Below, one piece after another: positions 37,589 to 45,813 of a stretch of 64,000 bases of DNA. The stretch lies in NCBI GenBank assembly GCA_944320995.1, contig CALUJQ010000003.1:1-64000 (forward strand), read 5' to 3'. The notes beneath the pieces were generated by a model. The model was not told where the DNA came from, ran no database searches, and worked only from the letters and a program-made list of their open reading frames with translations. Origin of the DNA: an uncultured Barnesiella sp. (lineage in GTDB: Bacteria; Bacteroidota; Bacteroidia; Bacteroidales; Barnesiellaceae). Each line of letters opens with the position of its first letter. The first letter of the stretch is position 1. The position numbers were made by a program, and so were the translations under genes.

Positions 37589-37648
37589 CTATTTTTGTCC
37601 AAAATAAAAATAAAAGTAAAAGTAGTATGCAAAATCAAAATTCTTCAT
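37589..37648 (-). CDS. Phe/Tyr-rich leader peptide of the pheA operon
   Basis: A 19-codon frame, ATG at 37648-37646 and TAG at 37591-37589, encoding MKNFDFAYYFYFYFYFGQK. Six Phe and five Tyr make up 11 of 19 residues and alternate in a run of Tyr-Tyr-Phe-Tyr-Phe-Tyr-Phe-Tyr-Phe. It starts about 28 bases after the -7 promoter box and ends just before the antiterminator segment. This is the layout of ribosome-mediated attenuators such as E. coli pheA: scarcity of Phe- or Tyr-tRNA would stall the ribosome on the run and favour antitermination. There is no Trp or His. The frame is AT-rich, so chance must be considered, but the matched RNA elements make that unlikely. Confidence 0.85.
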   Translation of the reverse strand: MKNFDFAYYFYFYFYFGQK

Positions 37649-37675
37649 TGTGTATCAAAAATGAGTTTGATGTTG

Positions 37676-37706
37676 CAAATGTAATGAAATCATTTTTGAA
37701 TCCAAA
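37676..37706 (-). promoter_or_regulatory. Promoter of the pheA operon
   Basis: On the minus strand TTTG (37706-37703), exactly 19 bases, then TACATTTG (37683-37676): a full match to the Bacteroidetes consensus. Transcription should begin about 20 bases before the leader peptide start. Confidence 0.8.
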
Positions 37707-37815
37707 CAAAAAGCTATTTATTTTTAAATAAAACGAGATTTTTTTTAGTCTTGTCTATTGAATGGCTGTGGTCGGTCATGGTTTCGGAGGTGAGGAACAT
37801 GAAAAAATCGGGGGA

Positions 37816-37849
37816 TTGGCGATAACTACGAAAATTTTGTGTATCTTTG
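37816..37849 (+). promoter_or_regulatory. Promoter of the acidic unknown protein gene
   Basis: TTG at 37816-37818, 23 bases, then TATCTTTG at 37842-37849 (exact TAnnTTTG). It supports the ATG at 37873 instead of the frame start at 37762. Confidence 0.55.
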
Positions 37850-37872
37850 AAGGTCAATTAAATGTATGCTTT

Positions 37873-38334
37873 ATGGGAGATTCGGAATCAACACTTTTCT
37901 CGGTGATAAGCAAAACCTTTTGCAGGGCGGTGGAAAAGGCCCGTGCAGAGGAGATGTCGCTGACCGATATGTATGTGCAGGTGAAATATGACGAACAACT
38001 GTTTTCTGTATTCGACGATACGGAAAACGTATTGGCACAAGCGACAATAGAAGAGTTGGAAGAATGGCACGGAGCTAACGACGATGAAAATTCGAATGAG
38101 GCTTTGATCGTTCTTTTGAAAAAAGTGTTGGCACAGGAATCGGTAGATAAGGCTCTGCATTCATTAGATATAATCCCTCCCTTCTCGGTCGTGCTGGTGG
38201 ACGGTGCGATGGAGCCGGTCGCCGATTTGGTAACGCTCGACGACGAGAATGTTTATCTGCACGATGACTTTTGGGAAAAGATGGATAAGGAACTCGACGA
38301 TTTCTTTGAAGAGTTGATGTCCGATACAAAATGA
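37873..38334 (+). CDS. Acidic protein of unknown function
   Basis: A 153-residue protein starting MGDSESTLFSVISKTFCRAVEKARAEEMSLTDMYVQVKYDEQ and ending in a very acidic helix (DKELDDFFEELMSDTK). It has no signal peptide or membrane segment and is probably cytosolic. I do not recognise a family. The ATG at 37873 is chosen because the promoter -7 box ends at 37849; the longer frame would start before transcription does. It is divergent from the pheA operon and followed, after 188 bases with a strong promoter, by tig. Nothing in the context shows its role. Confidence 0.75.
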   Translation: MGDSESTLFSVISKTFCRAVEKARAEEMSLTDMYVQVKYDEQLFSVFDDTENVLAQATIEELEEWHGANDDENSNEALIVLLKKVLAQESVDKALHSLDIIPPFSVVLVDGAMEPVADLVTLDDENVYLHDDFWEKMDKELDDFFEELMSDTK

Positions 38335-38415
38335 CTTTTCTCTTGGTCAAGTCCTCTATTTCGCGCGAGGAATAATCTTTTTAGCCACAACGTAGGAAGA
38401 AAAAATTAATAATAA

Positions 38416-38446
38416 TTTGATTATCGAAAGATAAGCACTAATTTTG
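38416..38446 (+). promoter_or_regulatory. Promoter of tig
   Basis: TTTG at 38416-38419, 19 bases, TAATTTTG at 38439-38446: a full match to the TTTG-N19-TAnnTTTG consensus. The untranslated leader is about 70 bases. Confidence 0.8.
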
Positions 38447-38522
38447 CGCTCTCAAAATTTGCACGCTTTTTGTGGAGAATAAAGAGTAGAATTAGTGAGT
38501 TTAATTTAATAAAATCATAAGA

Positions 38523-39884
38523 ATGAACGTTTCACATCAAAACACCGACAACCTGAACGCTGTGATTTCGATCGAAATTTCGAAAGACGATTATCAGGAC
38601 AAAGTTAACAAATCTCTTCGCGCTTATGGCCAAAAAGCCAATATCCCCGGTTTCAGAAAAGGGAAAGTGCCTTTCAGCATACTTATGAAGATGTTTGGAA
38701 AATCGGTTCGAGTAGAGGAGATCAATCGATTGGTTTCGGAATCGCTTTACAACTATATCCGCGACAGTAAACTCAATATTTTGGGAGAGCCGATGACGGC
38801 CGAAGACATGTCGGTCGATTTGGACACACAAGAGGATTTTACCTTCCGTTTCGATGTGGCTTTGGCTCCCGAGTTGGATGTGAAAATCGACAAAAAGATA
38901 AAAGTACCCTATTATACCATCACGGTTGACGACGAAATGGTAAAACGTCAAAACGAGTCATTCCTGTCCCGTTTCGGCAAACAGGTTTCGGTAGATGAAT
39001 CGACCGACGAGAGAGACCTTATCAAGGGATCGATGGTAGAAATGGAGAAAAAGGGCGTTCCCGTAGAAGGAGGTATTACCGTCGAGAGTACGATCGTTTC
39101 GCCCGCTTATTTCAAAAACGATAAGGAGAAAGCCAAATTTGCCGGTGTGAAAAAAGGCGATAAAGTGATGTTCAACCCCTCGAAAAGCTGCGATGCCTCG
39201 GTGGCTGAGTTGGCTTCCATGCTGAATATCGACAAAGAAAAAGCTGCCACAGTGACATCGAATTTCGAGATGACAGTGACAGATATTACACACTTGCAAC
39301 CGGCCGAATTGAATCAAGAGTTGTTTGATAACGTATTCGGTAAAGATACGGTAAAAACCGAGGAGGAATATTTCGCCAAATTGCGCGAAATGATTGCCCG
39401 ACAATTGCTCCCCGAGAGTGACTACAAATTCTCGATCGACGCCCGTGCCGCCATCGAAAAAGCCGTAGGCGAGTTCGACCTGCCCGCCGCATTCTTGAAA
39501 CGTTGGTTGCTGGCTACCGACAAGAACCGTAATGCCGAGACCATCGATGCCGATTTTGAAAAGATGGTCCCCGACTTGAAATGGCAGTTGATTAAGGAAC
39601 AAATCGTAAAACAATTCGATATTCATGTCGATGACACCGATTTGCTGAATTTGGCAAAACATGTAGCCGCCAGTCAATTTGCACAATATGGCATGACCGG
39701 AGTCCCCGACGATGTCCTCGAGCGCTATGCCAAGGAGATGCTGTCGAGCAAAGAGAGCCGCTCGCGCTTGATCGACCAAGCTACGGAGCAAAAGATTCAG
39801 ACAGCTATTAAAGAATCGGTAACTCTCACGGCCAAAGAGGTGACTATGGAGAAATTCCAAAAGATGTTTGAACCGGCCAAATAA
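38523..39884 (+). CDS. tig: Trigger factor
   Basis: A ribosome-bound chaperone for nascent chains. The protein has 453 residues. The N-terminal ribosome-binding domain (about 1-150) contains the docking motif as IPGFRKGKVPFSIL. The central FKBP-type domain (about 155-265) is divergent and lacks a clear set of PPIase aromatic residues, so isomerase activity is doubtful. The C-terminal helical arms fill about 270-453. It stands alone between a strong promoter and a terminator, with clpP-clpX after it, the order seen in many bacteria. Confidence 0.94.
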   Translation: MNVSHQNTDNLNAVISIEISKDDYQDKVNKSLRAYGQKANIPGFRKGKVPFSILMKMFGKSVRVEEINRLVSESLYNYIRDSKLNILGEPMTAEDMSVDLDTQEDFTFRFDVALAPELDVKIDKKIKVPYYTITVDDEMVKRQNESFLSRFGKQVSVDESTDERDLIKGSMVEMEKKGVPVEGGITVESTIVSPAYFKNDKEKAKFAGVKKGDKVMFNPSKSCDASVAELASMLNIDKEKAATVTSNFEMTVTDITHLQPAELNQELFDNVFGKDTVKTEEEYFAKLREMIARQLLPESDYKFSIDARAAIEKAVGEFDLPAAFLKRWLLATDKNRNAETIDADFEKMVPDLKWQLIKEQIVKQFDIHVDDTDLLNLAKHVAASQFAQYGMTGVPDDVLERYAKEMLSSKESRSRLIDQATEQKIQTAIKESVTLTAKEVTMEKFQKMFEPAK

Positions 39885-39911
39885 TCGGAATCAGATATAA
39901 AAACATATCCG

Positions 39912-39950
39912 AAAGCCCCGGAAACACACCGTTCCCGGGGCTTTTCATTT
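39912..39950 (+). terminator. Terminator after tig
   Basis: AAAGCCCCGG (39912-39921) pairs with CCGGGGCTTT (39935-39944); the tail is T-rich (TTCATTTTT). Confidence 0.85.
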
Positions 39951-40053
39951 TTGGGGACACATGAAGGGGAAGGCCTCCGTTCCTGCCCTGTGAAGAACGA
40001 TATATTATTTTTTGTGAAAGATATTCGTAAAAAAACGGCTCAATGGAATTTTA

Positions 40054-40086
40054 TTTGGGGTATAATTGTTTTTATTTATATCTTTG
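40054..40086 (+). promoter_or_regulatory. Promoter of clpP-clpX
   Basis: TTTG at 40054-40057, 21 bases, TATCTTTG at 40079-40086, 43 bases before the clpP ATG. Confidence 0.75.
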
Positions 40087-40129
40087 ACTGAAAATAAAGT
40101 TTTGAAAACTATTAAAATGTAATATAATT

Positions 40130-40807
40130 ATGACTAACGATTTTAGAAATTATGCGGTAAAGCATTTGGGTATGAATGGTCTTGCTCTTGACCAGTATGC
40201 ACAGTTTACCAGTAGTTATCTCTCGCCCTCCATTATGGAAGAGCGACAACTGAATGTCACCCAAATGGACGTTTTCTCGCGATTGATGATGGACCGCATA
40301 ATCTTTTTGGGAACTCCTATCGACGATTATACGTCGAATGTGATAGAGGCACAACTGCTCTATCTCGATTCGGCCGATCCCGGGAAAGACATCTCTATCT
40401 ATTTCAACACACCGGGAGGATCGGTTTATGCCGGATTGGGAATTTACGACACCATGCAGTTCATCAGCAGCGATATATCTACCATTTGCACCGGTATGGC
40501 TGCCTCGATGGGTGCCGTGCTTTTGGTCGCCGGTACCAAGGGCAAGCGATTTGCCTTGAAACACTCGCGGGTGATGATACACCAGCCGATGGGTGGAGCG
40601 CAGGGACAAGCCTCGGATATCGAGATTACGGCCCGGGAAATCCAGAAATTGAAAAAAGAACTCTATACCATTATCGCCGAACACTCGGGTAATCCGTATG
40701 AACGGGTGGAAAAAGACTCCGACCGGGATTATTGGATGACCGCCCTCGAAGCCAAGGAGTATGGCATGATCGATGAGGTATTGGTGAAATCGAAGAAAAT
40801 GATTTAA
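40130..40807 (+). CDS. clpP: ATP-dependent Clp protease proteolytic subunit
   Basis: The serine protease chamber of the ClpXP complex. The protein has 225 residues. The catalytic triad is Ser126 (GMAASMGAVLL), His151 (VMIHQPMGG) and Asp200 (DSDRDYWMTA). The first 30 or so residues are probably removed by self-processing, as in other ClpP proteins. The clpX start follows after 3 bases and the two are surely one operon. Confidence 0.97.
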   Translation: MTNDFRNYAVKHLGMNGLALDQYAQFTSSYLSPSIMEERQLNVTQMDVFSRLMMDRIIFLGTPIDDYTSNVIEAQLLYLDSADPGKDISIYFNTPGGSVYAGLGIYDTMQFISSDISTICTGMAASMGAVLLVAGTKGKRFALKHSRVMIHQPMGGAQGQASDIEITAREIQKLKKELYTIIAEHSGNPYERVEKDSDRDYWMTALEAKEYGMIDEVLVKSKKMI

Positions 40808-40810
40808 GAG

Positions 40811-42040
40811 ATGGCAAAAGGCGAAAAGTGTAGTTTTTGCGGAAGGGGCGAGAACGAGGTGCGGCTGTTGATGCCGGGCCGCGACGGCTGTATTTGTGAC
40901 GAATGTGCCGAACAAGCTTACCTCCTTTCCGAGGAATATTTGCATAAGAAGCGTAAAAAGAACTCCAAATGGGCCGTCTCCCGGGAAGATTTGCCTAAAC
41001 CGGACGAGATAAAAAATTTTCTCGACCAGTATGTCATCGGGCAAGACGACGCCAAACGCTATTTGGCTGTCTCGGTCTATAACCATTACAAGCGGGTTTT
41101 GCAAGTAGCCGACAACAACGACGATGTAGAAATCGAGAAGTCGAATATCATCATGGTGGGGCCCACCGGAACCGGGAAAACATTGTTGGCAAAAACGATA
41201 GCCCGTCTGCTGAAAGTCCCCTTTACGATAGTCGATGCCACGGTCTTGACCGAAGCCGGTTATGTGGGCGAGGATATAGAGAGCATTCTCACCCGCTTGC
41301 TGCAAGTGGCCGATTATGATGTCGAAGCGGCCGAACGGGGTATCGTGTTTATCGATGAGATAGACAAGATCGCCCGCAAGAGCGACAACCCCTCGATTAC
41401 GCGCGACGTGAGCGGCGAAGGGGTTCAGCAGGGGCTGTTGAAACTGTTGGAAGGCTCTATCGTGAATGTGCCTCCACAAGGTGGCCGCAAGCACCCTGAG
41501 CAGAAAATGATCCCGGTCAATACAAAAAATATTTTGTATATTTGTGGAGGAGCGTTCGACGGCATAGAGCGCAAGATAGCCATGCGTTTGAACACGCATG
41601 TCGTCGGTTATAACGGAGGCGGCAGCAATAGCCGTGTCGATCGCGAGAATCTGTTGCAATACATCGCGCCGCAAGATTTGAAATCGTTCGGGCTCATTCC
41701 CGAGATCATAGGACGGTTGCCAATTCTCACCTATTTGCAGCCGTTGGACAAAGAGGCCTTGCGACGAATATTGGTAGAACCCAAAAACTCGATTGTCAAG
41801 CAATATATCAAACTCTTCGAAATGGACGGTGTAAAACTGGTATTCGATGACGATGTGCTTGATTATGTGGTCGATAAGGCCATCGAGTTTAAGTTGGGGG
41901 CCCGTGGTCTTCGCTCTATTGTCGAGACCATCATGATGGACGCCATGTATGAAACGCCCTCTTCATCAAGGAAGAAACTGCATATTACACGCAACTATGC
42001 AGAAAAGAAGTTGGAAAAAACGAATCTGTTGGCCGTATAA
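40811..42040 (+). CDS. clpX: ATP-dependent Clp protease ATP-binding subunit ClpX
   Basis: An AAA+ unfoldase that feeds tagged proteins into ClpP. The protein has 409 residues. The N-terminal zinc domain has four Cys in [11 protein letters not shown] and CICDEC; Walker A is GPTGTGKT, Walker B is VFIDEIDK, and the ClpP-binding loop lies near [14 protein letters not shown] (the usual IGF-type tripeptide is not obvious by eye). The C-terminal D2 small domain ends in [20 protein letters not shown]. It lies directly after clpP. Confidence 0.97.
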   Translation: MAKGEKCSFCGRGENEVRLLMPGRDGCICDECAEQAYLLSEEYLHKKRKKNSKWAVSREDLPKPDEIKNFLDQYVIGQDDAKRYLAVSVYNHYKRVLQVADNNDDVEIEKSNIIMVGPTGTGKTLLAKTIARLLKVPFTIVDATVLTEAGYVGEDIESILTRLLQVADYDVEAAERGIVFIDEIDKIARKSDNPSITRDVSGEGVQQGLLKLLEGSIVNVPPQGGRKHPEQKMIPVNTKNILYICGGAFDGIERKIAMRLNTHVVGYNGGGSNSRVDRENLLQYIAPQDLKSFGLIPEIIGRLPILTYLQPLDKEALRRILVEPKNSIVKQYIKLFEMDGVKLVFDDDVLDYVVDKAIEFKLGARGLRSIVETIMMDAMYETPSSSRKKLHITRNYAEKKLEKTNLLAV

Positions 42041-42057
42041 AAAACAGGAGGAAAAAA

Positions 42058-42090
42058 TTTGGTAAATAGGTAGAGTTGTTTATAAATTTG
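42058..42090 (+). promoter_or_regulatory. Promoter of recQ
   Basis: TTTG at 42058-42061, 21 bases, TAAATTTG at 42083-42090, 52 bases before the recQ ATG. Confidence 0.7.
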
Positions 42091-42142
42091 TTAGACCGAT
42101 CCAATATCGGCAAATATACATAACGAGAAAGAGTATAGTCGT

Positions 42143-44323
42143 ATGGCAAAAGAAGTGAATTTGACTGAGGAACTGAAAAAGAATTTCGGATTCGATACAT
42201 TTAAGGGAAATCAGGAAGCGATTATCAGAAACTTGCTCGCCGGCAAAGACACCTTTGTACTGATGCCCACCGGAGGGGGTAAATCGCTTTGTTATCAACT
42301 GCCGTCCTTGATTCTCGACGGGACGGCCATCGTGATTTCGCCCTTGATTGCATTGATGAAGAATCAGGTCGATGCCATGCGGAATTTCAGCGCCGAAGAC
42401 GGTGTGGCTCATTTCATCAACTCCTCCTTGAATAAAGCCGCGATAGATCAGGTGAAAGCCGATATATTGTCGGGGAAAACCAAATTGCTGTATGTCGCTC
42501 CCGAGTCTTTGACAAAGGAAGAGAATATCGATTTTCTCAGGCAGGTAAATGTCTCGTTTTATGCGGTTGACGAGGCGCATTGTATTTCGGAATGGGGGCA
42601 CGATTTCCGCCCGGAATACAGACGCATACGACCCATTATCAACGAGATAGGCGTGCGACCGGTTATCGCGCTCACCGCAACGGCGACCCCCAAGGTGCAG
42701 CACGATATTCAGAAAAATTTAGGCATGTCCGATGCCTCGGTATTCAAATCGTCGTTCAACCGTCCCAATCTCTACTACGAAGTCCGTCCAAAAACGGCGA
42801 ATATCGATAAAGATATTATCAAATATATCAAGTCGCAGGAGGGAAAGTCGGGGATTATCTACTGTTTGAGCCGGAAGAAAGTCGAAGAACTGGCCGAATT
42901 GTTACAGGTGAACGGGATACGGGCGTTGCCCTATCATGCCGGTATGGATTCGACCACCCGTACTCAAAACCAAGATGCGTTCCTGTTGGAGAAGATAGAC
43001 GTTATCGTCGCCACGATTGCTTTTGGTATGGGAATAGACAAACCCGATGTGCGGTATGTCATACATTACGACATACCCAAGAGTCTGGAAGGTTACTATC
43101 AAGAGACGGGACGCGCCGGTCGAGATGGAGGAGAAGGCCAATGTATAACTTTTTATATCAATAAAGATTTACAGAAACTCGAAAAATTCATGCAGGGGAA
43201 ACCTATCGCCGAGCAAGAGATAGGCAAACAGTTGCTGTTGGAAACCGCCGCTTATGCCGAATCGTCGCTCTGCCGCCGTAAGATTCTACTGCACTATTTC
43301 GGCGAGGAGTATGAAGAAGATAATTGTGGAAATTGCGATAATTGCCTAAATCCTAAAAAACAAGTGGAAGCAAAAGATCAACTTTGTGCGGTGCTTGAAA
43401 CCATTATTGCACTGAAAGAGAAATTCAAAGCCGAATATGTTATCGATGTCCTGTTAGGAAAAGAGACCAGCCAAGTACTCTCTTATCAACACGAGGATTT
43501 GGAAGTTTTTGGCAGCGGGCAGGGAGATGACGAGCGTACGTGGAACGCTGTTATCCGTCAGGCATTGATAGCTGGCTATATAGATAAGGATATTGAAAAT
43601 TACGGCCTGTTGAAGGTAACCAAAGCCGGACACGCATTCCTGAAAAACCCCGTGTCGTTCAAAATCGTGAAAGATGTCGATTTTGAAGACATAGAGGAAG
43701 AAGTACCCATGAAAGGTGGGGCCTCGTGTGCGGTCGATCCCGAATTGTATTCGATATTGAAAGACCTTCGCAAGAAAATCGCCAAGCGGTTGGAACTCCC
43801 GCCGTATGTGATTTTCCAAGACCCCTCCCTCGAAGCCATGGCGACAACCTATCCCATCACCCTCGAAGAGTTGCAAAATATCCCGGGAGTGGGCGCCGGT
43901 AAAGCCAAACGTTACGGCGAAGAGTTTGTAAAGGTCATCAAAGCTCATGTGGAGGAGAATGAAATCGAGCGTCCCGAAGATTTAAGGGTGCGCACGGTTG
44001 CCAATAAATCGAAACTGAAAGTCTCTATCATACAAGCCATCGACCGTAAAATCGCCCTCGACGAACTGGCCGAATCGAAAGGCTTGGAATTCGGGGAGTT
44101 GCTCGATGAGATAGAGGCGATTGTCTATTCGGGTACCAAGATTAACATCGACTATTTCCTCCATGAAATCATGGACGACGAGCATATCGACGACATTTTC
44201 GAATACTTCAAGGAGAGCGAGAGCGACAGCCTCGAAGATGCCATCGAAGAGTTCGGCATGGAATACAGCGAAGAGGAGATACGTCTCATACGCATCAAGT
44301 TCCTCTCCGAGATGGGGAATTAA
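42143..44323 (+). CDS. recQ: ATP-dependent DNA helicase RecQ
   Basis: A 3'-5' helicase in recombination and replication-fork repair. The protein has 726 residues. Motifs are Walker A MPTGGGKSLCYQLP, the DEAH box with the RecQ aromatic loop (VDEAHCISEWGHDFRPEYRR) and motif VI GYYQETGRAGRDGG. The RQC zinc site has Cys in LCRRKILLHYF and NCGNCDNC, and an HRDC domain lies at about 525-605. The C-terminal extension of about 120 residues after HRDC is acidic and typical of Bacteroidetes RecQ. It has its own promoter after clpX and a strong terminator. Confidence 0.96.
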   Translation: MAKEVNLTEELKKNFGFDTFKGNQEAIIRNLLAGKDTFVLMPTGGGKSLCYQLPSLILDGTAIVISPLIALMKNQVDAMRNFSAEDGVAHFINSSLNKAAIDQVKADILSGKTKLLYVAPESLTKEENIDFLRQVNVSFYAVDEAHCISEWGHDFRPEYRRIRPIINEIGVRPVIALTATATPKVQHDIQKNLGMSDASVFKSSFNRPNLYYEVRPKTANIDKDIIKYIKSQEGKSGIIYCLSRKKVEELAELLQVNGIRALPYHAGMDSTTRTQNQDAFLLEKIDVIVATIAFGMGIDKPDVRYVIHYDIPKSLEGYYQETGRAGRDGGEGQCITFYINKDLQKLEKFMQGKPIAEQEIGKQLLLETAAYAESSLCRRKILLHYFGEEYEEDNCGNCDNCLNPKKQVEAKDQLCAVLETIIALKEKFKAEYVIDVLLGKETSQVLSYQHEDLEVFGSGQGDDERTWNAVIRQALIAGYIDKDIENYGLLKVTKAGHAFLKNPVSFKIVKDVDFEDIEEEVPMKGGASCAVDPELYSILKDLRKKIAKRLELPPYVIFQDPSLEAMATTYPITLEELQNIPGVGAGKAKRYGEEFVKVIKAHVEENEIERPEDLRVRTVANKSKLKVSIIQAIDRKIALDELAESKGLEFGELLDEIEAIVYSGTKINIDYFLHEIMDDEHIDDIFEYFKESESDSLEDAIEEFGMEYSEEEIRLIRIKFLSEMGN

Positions 44324-44353
44324 GCGGCGTTCGAACGGTAAAATCAGAATAGC

Positions 44354-44403
44354 AAAAAGAGACCAGCCATTGACAATTCGCAGTCAATGGCTGGTCTCTT
44401 TTT
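44354..44403 (+). terminator. Long perfect terminator after recQ
   Basis: A perfect 21-bp inverted repeat (44354-44374 with 44383-44403) around an 8-base loop, with five A before and five T within the 3' arm. It works in either direction. Confidence 0.9.
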
Positions 44404-44609
44404 GAGTATATGCAGTGTTGCCAGAAAGTGTATTCCGTGATAACGTTGTTGAATGCTCCGTAATGTGCCATTGAGGCAATATTCGTCAAGAATGGCTCAT
44501 GCTTGAGCGGCTCACGGTCCTCGATACCGGTATATTTGTCCAAAGTTTGTTTGATAAATAAGGGAAGAGGCGGTATATCGAGCCGGATCGTTTTTTTATT
44601 GCTGAGACT
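44404..44609 (-). pseudogene. Possible gene remnant behind recQ
   Basis: On the minus strand a frame stays open from after the stop at 44612-44610 to the recQ terminator, about 68 codons, with protein-like composition (phrases IRLDIPPLPLFIKQTLDKY and MAHYGAFNNVITEYTFWQ). It has no promoter or good start and then reads into the terminator hairpin, which cannot be native coding sequence. I do not recognise a family. A truncated remnant of a lost gene is one reading; chance is the other. The remaining bases up to 44745 are AT-rich, with a weak TTATTTTG promoter box at 44671-44678 for the next gene. Confidence 0.3.
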
Positions 44610-44745
44610 TTAATGTTAAAAAAAATTTGAATAGTTTATGTTAAACTTAGGTTATGTTGTAAGTTTTTACTTATTTTGCAGCCATAATAATTTTAAAAAG
44701 AATATATTTCAAAATTTATATACAATAACTATTAAAATTGATTAA

Positions 44746-45813
44746 ATGAGAAAAATTCTTTTATTGACACTTGTCAGTGTCGCCTTCGTGTTTAGCAGTG
44801 AAGATGTGTGTGCCCGTTCTTGGCGAATCAATTCGAGTACCGAGGCCAAAGCCGATTTTACCAGTTTGAGTGATGCGTTAAAAAGTTTGGAGGTTTTCAA
44901 CGGAGATACGCTTTATCTGGATGCGGGCTGCTTTGTTTCGGGCTGTAGCATAACTAAATCGGTTACCATTATTGGTACGGGATTCAACCTTGCCGGCTCA
45001 CCTGTCAAAGAGGCTGTCATAGGCAGTACATTGACGATGAAAACAGCCGATGTAAAAGTGGAGGGCTGCGTTATTAATGGTGGTGTTTCGCTTGAAGATG
45101 AGGCAAAAAATGTAACCTTTGAAAGGTGTCGAATCTTAGGAAGTGTTTATTCTCTTCGTACTGCTACTATTAAAGAAGGCCCAATTAAAATTCTTTCGTG
45201 TTTTATAGGAGGAGGTATATCTCAATATTTTACAGGTAATAATTTTGTTATATCGAATAATATTATTCGAGGGAAGTTGTCTAATTTAAATTCGGCAACA
45301 ATTACCAATAATGTCATTGTATATGATGGCGATGACTCCAAAACCGACTATGCTTTAGTGAATATTACAAACAGTAACATTAGCAACAATATCATTATCA
45401 ATACCAATACGAAATACTCGGTCAATACGGACCAGACCGTTTTTTATTACAAAAACAATACCATACAGGACACCACTCCGGAATATAACAATTCTATTGT
45501 ACGCAATGTATTGAGTACGGCAGCGGAATATGCTTTCCCCAACTATCCGGACAATAAATTTATCGGCGCCGCATTGGAAGATGTTTTTGTAATGGAGGGC
45601 GGTATAGATGCCATATATGAACTTAAAGAAGGAAGTCCTGCATTGGGCTATGGAACGAATGGGTATGATTGTGGAATTTTCAGCGGGCCATATCCTTTTG
45701 TACTTTCCGGACGCCCGAGACTTGTCCCGTACATCTATGAGGCGACTATCCCCAACCAGTCAACCGATGGCAAATTGAATATCACACTTAAAATAAAGAG
45801 CCAAAATGAATAA
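44746..45813 (+). CDS. Secreted right-handed beta-helix protein
   Basis: An exported protein of 355 residues with a signal peptide (MRKILLLTLVSVAFVFSSEDVCA). The body has the short repeating strands of a parallel beta-helix, as in pectate-lyase-like proteins: NGDTLYLDAGCFVSGCSITKSVTIIGTGF, then turns rich in Asn (ISNNIIRGK, ITNNVIVYD, ISNNIIINT). It ends with an SPALGYGTNGYDCGIFSG element common to DUF1565-like surface proteins. No catalytic residues could be assigned. The gene ends inside the start of the next one (8-base overlap), so the two are translated together. It is more AT-rich between about 45200 and 45450 than its surroundings. Confidence 0.75.
   Translation: MRKILLLTLVSVAFVFSSEDVCARSWRINSSTEAKADFTSLSDALKSLEVFNGDTLYLDAGCFVSGCSITKSVTIIGTGFNLAGSPVKEAVIGSTLTMKTADVKVEGCVINGGVSLEDEAKNVTFERCRILGSVYSLRTATIKEGPIKILSCFIGGGISQYFTGNNFVISNNIIRGKLSNLNSATITNNVIVYDGDDSKTDYALVNITNSNISNNIIINTNTKYSVNTDQTVFYYKNNTIQDTTPEYNNSIVRNVLSTAAEYAFPNYPDNKFIGAALEDVFVMEGGIDAIYELKEGSPALGYGTNGYDCGIFSGPYPFVLSGRPRLVPYIYEATIPNQSTDGKLNITLKIKSQNE

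Noticed and set aside
40112..41803. 563-codon minus-strand open frame
   Set aside because: It lies entirely antisense to clpP and clpX, has no recognisable domain, and follows from the codon bias of the real genes.
42046..42054. AGGAGG-like sequence after clpX as a ribosome binding site
   Set aside because: No start codon follows at a suitable distance; recQ begins almost 90 bases later and Bacteroidetes rarely use Shine-Dalgarno sites.
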